DNA of 64,000 nt, taken from the NCBI RefSeq assembly GCF_014217255.1, contig NZ_CP059404.1, positions 1,612,001-1,676,000 of the forward strand, read 5' to 3'. Origin of the DNA: Corynebacterium incognita. Lineage in GTDB: Bacteria; Actinomycetota; Actinomycetes; Mycobacteriales; Mycobacteriaceae. The notes below the pieces were generated by a model. It was not told where the DNA came from and made no database searches. It was given only the letters and a program-made list of their open reading frames with translations. A program made the translations under genes and the position numbers. Below, one piece after another: positions 57,562 to 64,000 of the stretch (positions are counted from its first letter, which is position 1; the number at the start of each line of letters is the position of its first letter).

Positions 57562-58582
57562 CCCATTCTCTAGCATTATCCGGCGGGTGCCAGACGGGTC
57601 TTCCGTTTGGTGCCCGCCTCATTTCGCCGTTGCGACCCCGGCCGTTTCCGGCATTATGCGGCCCGCATAGCCCCATGAGGTTGGATTGGTTGGTTTGTCC
57701 GCCTTCGGCCCAGGCTTCGACGTGGTGCGCTGTCCCGTACATGGCGTAGCGGTCGCATCCCGGCCATGCGCATCGGACCTGGTCGACGGCGATGATGCGG
57801 CGCTGCGTGTCATTGGCGAGACGCTGGGTGCGCCACAGGTTCACGGGCTCAGCGTTCTTGTCATATAGCAAGACCCACCCGTACTCAGTGAGTCGCTCGT
57901 TAAGGTATTCGCGCGCGTTCACCCGCGTGCCGTCGGTGGCCTGTAGTTCGTGCTCACCACAGCTTTCGAGATCGTCGGTGGTGACGATGACGGTGGGTTC
58001 TAACACGCCGTCGGTAAGCTTGCCTCCGCGGGTAAACAACGCCCAGCACGCGTTGCCCATGGCTATGTCTTCTGGGGTGTTACCCCGGTTGCGGGTCATG
58101 GAGCGGAGGGTGCGCTCAAAGCGCGACATTTCGGCCTCGGGCAGTTTTAGCACTGCGGTCCGTCGTCCCGTCGCGTCGGTTTCGCGGCCGATGACGAGGC
58201 TGCGGGGCGGGGGATTGGAGCCGGTTGCGTTGAGCTCTCGGACGCGGGCCTTGGCGTATTTTTCCAAGTCGGCGATGCTGAGGTGGGTCATCTCTGCGAG
58301 CTCAAGGCGTAGGTCCCACCTGCTGATGGGGGCTTGTCGACGTAGCTGTACTGCCGCTTTATGGATAACTACGAGGCGGGCGATGGGGAAGTCCTCGGCG
58401 AAGCGCATCGTGGCGGCGCGTACGGCCTTGTGCTTGCACGGCCCGTAGTAGCTCTCACCGATCGCGCGGTACAGCAAGGTTTCAGACACCCCGAGGCCAA
58501 ACCCAGCGCCGCGCGCGTAAATGTACTGCGCCAGCGCCAGGCCGTTGGTGGCCAGGTAACGGTCGATGTCTTCGAGGTTCAT
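57497..58582 (-). CDS. HNH endonuclease signature protein (DUF222-like)
   Basis: This 361-residue protein has a helical N-terminal part and a C-terminal HNH domain: CAWPGCD (Cys pair), TAHHVEAWAEGG (the HH), QSNLMGLCGPHN. Families of this build occur in many copies in actinobacterial genomes and may be mobile, but their role is not known. I chose ATG 58582; ATG 58603 is in frame too. It interrupts guaB3-guaA and overlaps guaB3 tail to tail. Confidence 0.8.
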   Translation of the reverse strand: MNLEDIDRYLATNGLALAQYIYARGAGFGLGVSETLLYRAIGESYYGPCKHKAVRAATMRFAEDFPIARLVVIHKAAVQLRRQAPISRWDLRLELAEMTHLSIADLEKYAKARVRELNATGSNPPPRSLVIGRETDATGRRTAVLKLPEAEMSRFERTLRSMTRNRGNTPEDIAMGNACWALFTRGGKLTDGVLEPTVIVTTDDLESCGEHELQATDGTRVNAREYLNERLTEYGWVLLYDKNAEPVNLWRTQRLANDTQRRIIAVDQVRCAWPGCDRYAMYGTAHHVEAWAEGGQTNQSNLMGLCGPHNAGNGRGRNGEMRRAPNGRPVWHPPDNAREWAIEQLSRPSGKTSDPCSRTSP

Positions 58583-58692
58583 GACTTTGAACCTAGGCCA
58601 CATCCTGACGCCTGGAAAGGTCTAGCACGCTCGCCTGTGGATAACTTGCCCGAGTTTCCGTGGCCCTGTGGATAATTGCTAGACTAAAACGC

Positions 58693-60252
58693 GTGACTCA
58701 AGCGAATTCGACTCCCCGCCCCGTCCTTGTCGTGGACTTCGGCGCCCAATATGCGCAGCTTATTGCCCGCCGCGTGCGCGAAGCCAATATCTACTCTGAA
58801 GTGGTTCCCCATACTGCAACAATTTCTGAGGTTCAGGAAAAAAATCCTGCAGCCCTGATTTTGTCCGGTGGCCCGTCGTCTGTGTACGCGGACGGTGCTC
58901 CGAAGCTCCAAGAAGGTTTGCTGGATCTGGGTATCCCGGTGTTCGGCATCTGCTACGGTTTCCAGGCCATGAACCATGCGCTCGGAGGCAAGGTGGCTAA
59001 CACCGGTGACCGCGAGTACGGCCGCACGGATATTAACGTTAACGGCGGCGTCCTGCATGCCGGACTAGAGTCCACGCACAAGGTGTGGATGTCGCATGGC
59101 GACGCCGTGTCCGAGGCGCCCGAGGGTTTCGACGTCACCGCTTCGTCGGCGGGTGCGCCAGTGGCGGCTTTCGAGTGCATTGAGAAGCGGATGGCCGGTG
59201 TGCAATACCACCCAGAGGTGTTGCACTCCCCGCACGGCCAGGAAGTCCTGACCCGCTTCCTGACTGAGATTGCAGGACTGGAGCAAACGTGGACGTCTGC
59301 GAATATCGCTGAACAGCTCATCGAAGACGTGAAGGCACAGATCGGCGAGGGGCGTGCAATTTGCGGCCTGTCGGGTGGCGTCGACTCGGCCGTCGCTGCT
59401 GCCTTAGTCCAACGCGCGATCGGTGATCGCCTCACCTGTGTCTTCGTCGACCATGGTTTGTTGCGCGCGGGCGAGCGTGAGCAGGTGGAGAAGGATTTCG
59501 TAGCGGCGACCGGGGCGAAGCTCGTGACTGTGCACGAGGCCGACGCGTTTTTGGCTAAGCTTGCCGGAGTCACCGAACCGGAGGCGAAGCGCAAGGCTAT
59601 CGGTGCGGAGTTCATCCGCTCGTTCGAGCGTGCGGTGGCGAGTGTACTTTCTGACCAGGACGTGGACTTCTTAGTCCAGGGCACCCTGTACCCGGACGTT
59701 GTGGAGTCCGGCGGGGGAGCCGGCACCGCGAACATCAAGTCCCACCACAACGTCGGTGGTTTGCCTGACGACGTCGAGTTCGAGCTCGTTGAGCCGCTGC
59801 GCCTGCTGTTCAAGGACGAGGTACGCGCGGTAGGCCGAGAGCTGGGGCTTCCAGAGGAGATTGTGAACCGTCAGCCGTTCCCGGGGCCTGGTCTGGGTAT
59901 CCGCATCATCGGCGAGGTGACCGAGGAGCGCCTCGAGACCCTGCGTCAGGCTGACCTCATCGCTCGCACGGAGCTGACCGCCGCCGGCCTGGACAGCGAG
60001 ATTTGGCAGTGCCCTGTGGTGCTGCTTGCCGACGTCCGTTCGGTGGGCGTCCAGGGCGACGGCCGCACCTACGGGCACCCGGTCGTGTTGCGTCCAGTGA
60101 CGTCCGAGGACGCCATGACCGCGGACTGGACCCGCGTCCCGTACGACGTCTTGGAGAAGATCTCCACCCGCATTACGAACGAAGTGAAGGACGTTAACCG
60201 CGTGGTCTTGGACGTTACGTCCAAGCCGCCGGGAACTATCGAGTGGGAGTAG
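58693..60252 (+). CDS. guaA: GMP synthase (glutamine-hydrolysing)
   Basis: This 519-residue enzyme amidates XMP to GMP. The glutaminase half has GICYGFQAM with the nucleophile Cys and the HPEV motif; the synthetase half has the [15 protein letters not shown]-loop and the conserved end [13 protein letters not shown] 58693 is chosen because TAGACT ends seven bases upstream, a leaderless start; the frame extends to 58660. Its end overlaps esrI by 17 bases. Confidence 0.97.
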   Translation: MTQANSTPRPVLVVDFGAQYAQLIARRVREANIYSEVVPHTATISEVQEKNPAALILSGGPSSVYADGAPKLQEGLLDLGIPVFGICYGFQAMNHALGGKVANTGDREYGRTDINVNGGVLHAGLESTHKVWMSHGDAVSEAPEGFDVTASSAGAPVAAFECIEKRMAGVQYHPEVLHSPHGQEVLTRFLTEIAGLEQTWTSANIAEQLIEDVKAQIGEGRAICGLSGGVDSAVAAALVQRAIGDRLTCVFVDHGLLRAGEREQVEKDFVAATGAKLVTVHEADAFLAKLAGVTEPEAKRKAIGAEFIRSFERAVASVLSDQDVDFLVQGTLYPDVVESGGGAGTANIKSHHNVGGLPDDVEFELVEPLRLLFKDEVRAVGRELGLPEEIVNRQPFPGPGLGIRIIGEVTEERLETLRQADLIARTELTAAGLDSEIWQCPVVLLADVRSVGVQGDGRTYGHPVVLRPVTSEDAMTADWTRVPYDVLEKISTRITNEVKDVNRVVLDVTSKPPGTIEWE

Positions 60253-61051
60253 TAATCTCCACCGGGCCGATGCCGTGATCGACGACCAAGGTCAGTCGCG
60301 CGGCATCGTCGCGTTTTTCCACGCAGTTGGTAGGGCCAAGGCCGGTGTCGCAGACAACGTTGACTGGCTGGTTGGCGGGCAGGGTGATGTCTAGCGGGCC
60401 GATGTTGCCGTCGATGCGCAGTTCATGGGCGTCGGAAAGCGGGGGAAGGTCGGACAAATCAACGGTGGCGGGCCCGATGCCAACGTCGATAGTTTCCTCC
60501 AGGTCGGTAGCGCTGGAGATTTTAATGTCCGTCGGGCCTGCTTGGTGGGAGAATACATACCCGAATCCGACGATCGCGACGGCGATGCAGAAGATGGTCA
60601 ACCCGGCATTCGACTTTTTCGGCTTCGGGCGCGGGGAAGGTTCGGGTAGGTGCCATAAGTCGGGGGCGGCTCCAAGTGGATCCCAGGCGGGTGGGCGCTT
60701 TTCCAAGAGGAAATACCCTCCGACCAAGACAGCGGCGCTAATAAGGATTGCCGCCAAGATGCTGCCATCGGCCGTCGCGCCGCAAAAGATGAGCACGAAT
60801 GCGACTACGCCTAGGACCCACCCGAGGCTCTTGTCTTCACCTCCGTTCATCGCTGCTTCGAAGGGGGAGGGTTGGTCGGCTTGTTTGGGCATGAGTCCCC
60901 AAGCGATGAGGTAGGCCGCCATGCCGGCCCCGCCGCAGAGCGTGACTACCGCGAAGACAATGCGGACTAAGGTCGGGTCGATTCGGTAGCGGACGCCGAT
61001 GCCTTCGCATACACCGGCGACGTAGCCATTGGGCTGTCTGAGAGGTGTCAT
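60236..61051 (-). CDS. esrI: envelope stress regulator EsrI (PspC/LiaF-like)
   Basis: This 271-residue membrane protein has an N-terminal PspC domain ([30 protein letters not shown]), three more hydrophobic segments and a C-terminal LiaF-like domain with short repeats ([28 protein letters not shown]). In C. glutamicum the equivalent protein, EsrI, inhibits the EsrSR pair until the envelope is stressed. It is divergent from esrS across a 77-base gap, as in that system. Confidence 0.85.
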   Translation of the reverse strand: MTPLRQPNGYVAGVCEGIGVRYRIDPTLVRIVFAVVTLCGGAGMAAYLIAWGLMPKQADQPSPFEAAMNGGEDKSLGWVLGVVAFVLIFCGATADGSILAAILISAAVLVGGYFLLEKRPPAWDPLGAAPDLWHLPEPSPRPKPKKSNAGLTIFCIAVAIVGFGYVFSHQAGPTDIKISSATDLEETIDVGIGPATVDLSDLPPLSDAHELRIDGNIGPLDITLPANQPVNVVCDTGLGPTNCVEKRDDAARLTLVVDHGIGPVEITTPTR

Positions 61052-61128
61052 ACTTTTATTTTCGCAAAAGTCTCACCAGCAAACATCAGGGTTTCCCCTG
61101 ATCTCTTAGTCGGACAGCGTAGGGCAAG

Positions 61129-62232
61129 ATGATGTCTATGTACCCGACTTATGTCCGCCCCCGGCAGGGCCGCGTTATTGCCGGTGTCGCAGCCGGGGTT
61201 GCGAACCATCTCAACAGGGATGTCTTCCTGGTCCGTGTCGTGCTGTTATTTTCCTCCCTGTTGTCGGGGGCCGGTGTGCTTTTTTATGCCGCCGCGTGGA
61301 TGTTCAGCAAGGTCGAGGAGACTGCGCCCGCTCCAGTTGAAAAGGTGATTCTCCCGCGGTGGGCGTATTATCTGCTCTCCGCCCTCGCCTTTGTCGCCGC
61401 CGTCGCCGGTGATTCGTGGGGCGTGGCCATTTCGCTGGCTCTCATCGCGGTAGGTGCCATGATTACGTGGCGGGCGTATGACAAGGGCCTGCAATCCCGC
61501 GCGTCTGTCATCAACGCCACCGCCGGTGCTTTTTTAGTCTTAGCCGGTGTCATCCTCACCACCGTCGGGGTAAGCAACGGTGCCCTGGTGACCATCACCC
61601 TTGCGGTTTTGCTGACCGTCGCCGGCGTTGGCGCTCTTGTAGTCCCGCTCGTCGTGCGTTCGCTGACCGAGGAGCGTGCCGCGAAGGAACGTGCGGAAAT
61701 TGCCTCCCGCCTCCATGATTCCGTGTTGCAGACTCTCGCAATTATCCAAAAGCGTGCCGATGCCCCAGACGAGGTCGCCCGCCTCGCCCGGACCCAGGAA
61801 CGCGAGCTACGCGCGTGGCTGTTCGAGCCGGAAGTCTCGGCTACAAAGACCATTTTCGCCACGCTCAGGGAGGCTGCCGCCGAGGTTGAGGATCTCTTCG
61901 GCCTGCGTATCGCCCCTGTGATCGTTGGCGAGGACGTCCCGCTGACCCCCGCCGCTGAGGCGGCTGTCATGGCTTCCCGAGAGGCTATGGTCAATGCTGC
62001 CAAACACGCAGGCGTTAACGCCGTTGACGTGTACGCCGAGCTCTTAGACGGGAAGCTGTCCATCTTCGTCCGCGATCGCGGCGTAGGCTTCGATCCTCAA
62101 GACGCCGCCCCGGATCGTCACGGCATCCAGGACTCGATTGTCGGCCGTATGCAGCGGGTGGGCGGGGAGTCTGAGATTAAGTCCGTTCCTGGGGAGGGGG
62201 CGGAAGTTATGGTATCGGTAAGTCTATGGTGA
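61129..62232 (+). CDS. esrS: sensor histidine kinase EsrS
   Basis: This 367-residue kinase begins with a PspC domain (GRVIAGVAAGVANHLNRDVFLVRVVLL), has several transmembrane helices to about 175, and then a HisKA_3-type core with phospho-accepting His196 (RLHDSVLQTLAII) and an ATPase domain (NAAKHAG; DRGVGFDPQ). It is the sensor of the EsrISR envelope stress system. ATG 61129 is used; ATG 61138 is also possible, with CAAGAT seven bases before it. It overlaps esrR by seven bases. Confidence 0.87.
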   Translation: MMSMYPTYVRPRQGRVIAGVAAGVANHLNRDVFLVRVVLLFSSLLSGAGVLFYAAAWMFSKVEETAPAPVEKVILPRWAYYLLSALAFVAAVAGDSWGVAISLALIAVGAMITWRAYDKGLQSRASVINATAGAFLVLAGVILTTVGVSNGALVTITLAVLLTVAGVGALVVPLVVRSLTEERAAKERAEIASRLHDSVLQTLAIIQKRADAPDEVARLARTQERELRAWLFEPEVSATKTIFATLREAAAEVEDLFGLRIAPVIVGEDVPLTPAAEAAVMASREAMVNAAKHAGVNAVDVYAELLDGKLSIFVRDRGVGFDPQDAAPDRHGIQDSIVGRMQRVGGESEIKSVPGEGAEVMVSVSLW

Positions 62233-62843
62233 GTGTCTTTTTGGTTGATGATCATTCCGTGTTTCGCTCCGGCGTGCGCGCGGAGCTGCGCGGTGTCGAC
62301 GTCGTGGGTGAGGCTGGCACGGTGGCTGACGCCGTGGAGGGCATTCGCCGTACGCGTCCCGACGTCGTTTTGCTAGACGTCCACATGCCCGATGGCGGCG
62401 GCAGGGCGGTGCTCGAGCAGGTGGGCCAGGACTCAAAGTTTTTGGCGCTCTCGGTCTCGGATGCGGCGGAGGACGTCATTGCGGTGATTCGCGGCGGCGC
62501 CCGCGGCTATGTGACTAAGAGCATTTCCGGCCCGGAGCTGGAGGAGGCCATTGACCGGGTGTATAGCGGCGATGCGTATTTTTCCCCGCGGCTGGCGGGT
62601 TTTGTGTTGGACGCTTTCGCGGGCAAGGAGGCGAACATAGACCCGGTGGTGGATGAGCTGACCCCGCGTGAGCTGGAGGTGCTGCGCCTGCTGGCCCGGG
62701 GCTATACCTACAAGGAAATTGCCTCAGACCTGTTTATTTCCATCAAGACGGTGGAGACGCACACCTCGAATATTTTGCGCAAGACGCAGCAGTCTAACCG
62801 TAACCAGCTGACTCGCTGGGCGGTTTCCCGCGACTTGGGTTAG
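62226..62843 (+). CDS. esrR: response regulator EsrR (NarL/LuxR type)
   Basis: This 205-residue regulator has a receiver domain with Asp51 (VVLLDVHMPDG) and a LuxR helix-turn-helix at about 140-195 (LTPRELEVLRLLARGYTYKEIASDLFISIKTVETHTSNIL). It is phosphorylated by EsrS and should activate envelope stress genes. Its start lies within the end of esrS, so the two are translated together. Confidence 0.9.
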   Translation: MVSVFLVDDHSVFRSGVRAELRGVDVVGEAGTVADAVEGIRRTRPDVVLLDVHMPDGGGRAVLEQVGQDSKFLALSVSDAAEDVIAVIRGGARGYVTKSISGPELEEAIDRVYSGDAYFSPRLAGFVLDAFAGKEANIDPVVDELTPRELEVLRLLARGYTYKEIASDLFISIKTVETHTSNILRKTQQSNRNQLTRWAVSRDLG

Positions 62844-62847
62844 GGGT

Positions 62848-62853
62848 TATAAT
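62848..62853 (+). promoter_or_regulatory. consensus -10 box of imuA'
   Basis: A perfect TATAAT ends seven bases before ATG 62861, which makes a leaderless mRNA likely. No clear LexA box (GAAC-N4-GTTC type) is seen in the short gap after esrR. Confidence 0.55.
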
Positions 62854-62860
62854 TGCGCCC

Positions 62861-63415
62861 ATGAATCAAACGGGCGTTCGAAGCGAGGTCGCGGCTTTGC
62901 GTGCCCGCATGTCCGCGAAGGGCGTCACCCCGGTCGAGAGGGTGCTGCCCGCCCGCGGCTTGGCGCGCCGCCAGGTCACGGCGTTTAATGATTGTCCCCC
63001 TTTGGTCGTGGATACTATTTCCCAGCTCACGGCGCGTGATAAGACGGTGGGGGTCGTCGCGTGGCCGGGCCTGCTGCTGGGGGATGTGCCGGACCTGGGT
63101 AATATCATTACCGTCCCGGAGCCGGGCGCCGAAGCGCTGTCGGTGACTGGTGTTTTATTGGAGGGACTCGATGTTGTGTTCCATTACAGCCCTGTTCCTG
63201 TTGCGCTGACTCCCACCCGCGCTCGGCCTTTACTCGCGCGGTTGCGGGCTGGTCGCGCCGCGCTGGTGACCATTGGTTTAGACGTCCCCGGCACCCGCGT
63301 GCGTGTGACCGGCCAAGTTCGGGGTGTCGCCGGCATTGGCTGGGGCGTCGGGCGAGTGCGCGATCTTGACCTGGATGTGCAGGTTGAATCCCGGCGGCGG
63401 CTGGTGGCGGTATGA
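62861..63415 (+). CDS. ImuA'-like mutasome protein
   Basis: This 184-residue protein has a basic start and a weak RecA-like core (VVDTISQLTARDKTVGVVAWPGLLLGDVPDLGNIITV), without a P-loop. It lies next to imuB, with which it overlaps by ATGA, and corresponds by position to mycobacterial imuA' (Rv3395c), a partner of ImuB and DnaE2 in error-prone repair. It is shorter than the mycobacterial protein as I remember it. The start is set by the leaderless promoter. Confidence 0.75.
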   Translation: MNQTGVRSEVAALRARMSAKGVTPVERVLPARGLARRQVTAFNDCPPLVVDTISQLTARDKTVGVVAWPGLLLGDVPDLGNIITVPEPGAEALSVTGVLLEGLDVVFHYSPVPVALTPTRARPLLARLRAGRAALVTIGLDVPGTRVRVTGQVRGVAGIGWGVGRVRDLDLDVQVESRRRLVAV

Positions 63416-64000
63416 GTCGGGTAGCGGCGTTGTGGTTCCCGCGGTGGCCGGTGCAAGCCGCGCTTCTCGACGACCCCGAGCTCACCCCGCCTGTGGCTGT
63501 CGTGCGGCAGCACAGGGTCGTCGCCAGTGATGCGCCGGGGGTGTACCCGGGCATGCGGGCCCGGCAGGCCGAGGCTCTCGCGCGCATCGTGGAGTCCGAC
63601 CGCGAGCGCGAGGGGGTCATTTTCGCAGGCATCATTACTAGTCTGGACGAGGTTGCGGCGTCGGTGGAGGTGCTGCGGCCCGGTTTGGTGCTGGTGGATA
63701 TTGGCGCTGCTGGGCGATTTCACGGCAGCGAGGATCGCGCCGTCGAGTTGCTTCTCGACGCCGCTGCCCGGTCCGGCGTCGACATGGCCATCGGCGTTGC
63801 CGATGAGTTGGAGACCGCGCAGATTGCCGCGCGGCATAGCCGTATTGTCCCGCCGGGCGGCTCCCGTGATTTCTTGCGCACTCAGCCGATCTCGGTCCTC
63901 GGCCCAGACGCCGCGGCGTTTCAGCGCCTTGGTCTACGTACGCTGGGGGACCTGGCAAACTTGCCGAAGACGCAGGTGTTGACGCGTTTCGGGGCCGTCG
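63412..64000 (+). CDS. imuB: ImuB-like Y-family polymerase (5' part, cut by the window edge)
   Basis: The frame is open from ATG 63412 to the end of the window (196 residues seen). It starts SRVAALWFPRWPVQAALL, where active Y-family polymerases have a D-x-D type metal site, and later reads VLVDIGAAGRFHGS where they have SIDEAF, so the catalytic acids are missing. This is typical of ImuB, a non-catalytic adaptor that brings DnaE2 to the sliding clamp. The region around LGDLANLPKTQVLTRFG is the helix-hairpin-helix of the thumb. The C-terminal part lies outside the window. Confidence 0.88.
   Translation, partial: MSRVAALWFPRWPVQAALLDDPELTPPVAVVRQHRVVASDAPGVYPGMRARQAEALARIVESDREREGVIFAGIITSLDEVAASVEVLRPGLVLVDIGAAGRFHGSEDRAVELLLDAAARSGVDMAIGVADELETAQIAARHSRIVPPGGSRDFLRTQPISVLGPDAAAFQRLGLRTLGDLANLPKTQVLTRFGAV

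Noticed and set aside
57497..58582. HNH gene as an intron or intact mobile element
   Set aside because: No intron structure, terminal repeats or target duplication can be seen around it, and guaB3 and guaA are intact on both sides.
62841..62861. LexA/SOS box before imuA'
   Set aside because: imuA'-imuB are DNA-damage inducible in mycobacteria, but no GAAC-N4-GTTC-type sequence is visible in the short gap; only a TATAAT box is present.

Overview
The window looks like a piece of a Corynebacterium chromosome. The evidence is high GC, a WhiB regulator, a SigD/RsdA pair, a split EccC-type (ESX-4-like) type VII secretion locus, HrcA-type CIRCE sites before groES-groEL1, many probable leaderless genes, and a gene order that follows what I remember of M. 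tuberculosis and C. glutamicum (rpoA-rplQ-truA-ESX-4-rplM-rpsI-glmM, then glmS-alr-tsaEBD-groESL-whiB-sigD-guaB-guaB3-guaA). There are no tRNA or rRNA genes, CRISPR arrays, phage genes or transposases that I can see.

Layout. 1-553 holds only short fragments. 554-1809 is the first part of the spc ribosomal operon (rplN-rplX-rplE). About 11 kb of accessory genes then split that operon (1829-13176): an FMN-dependent monooxygenase with its flavin reductase and a divergent TetR regulator, a sortase flanked by two paralogous putative sortase substrates, a formate/nitrite-type channel, fdhD, fdhF and a DUF6457-like protein. The operon resumes at 13177 with rpsH-rplF-rplR-rpsE-rpmD-rplO, then secY-adk-map, an exported L,D-transpeptidase, infA, rpsM-rpsK-rpsD-rpoA-rplQ, a shrunken DUF2892-like ORF and truA. 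25025-35097 is the ESX-4-like locus (eccB, a PGPGW-type membrane protein, mycP and eccD on the minus strand, eccC, a TIGR03931-type protein and two WXG100 proteins). rplM-rpsI and glmM follow, then a three-gene unit that probably belongs to the secretion biology (small EspC-like protein, 600-residue Pro/Cys-rich membrane protein, small coiled-coil protein), and a convergent alpha/beta-hydrolase-fold gene whose serine nucleophile position is glycine.

41405-50179 carries cell wall precursor genes (glmS, alr), the t6A tRNA modification set (tsaE, tsaB, tsaD) with rimI, and groES-groEL1 behind an unusual double CIRCE. 50190-64000 carries a UvrA-like ATPase, whiB3/whcB, sigD-rsdA, guaB-guaB3-guaA interrupted by an HNH gene, the EsrI-EsrS-EsrR envelope stress system, and imuA'-imuB, the last cut by the window edge.

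The least ordinary parts are the sortase with its two flanking substrates (4576-7944), the membrane/Cys-rich unit downstream of glmM (38052-40389), the overlapping CIRCE pair (48138-48187), the Ser-to-Gly hydrolase, and the shortened DUF2892-like ORF. Many starts (fdhF, DUF6457, map, ldt, truA, glmM, the hydrolase, glmS, alr, tsaB, guaA, imuA') have a TANNNT-like box about 7-8 bases before the start codon and no clear ribosome binding site, as expected for leaderless mRNAs in this group.
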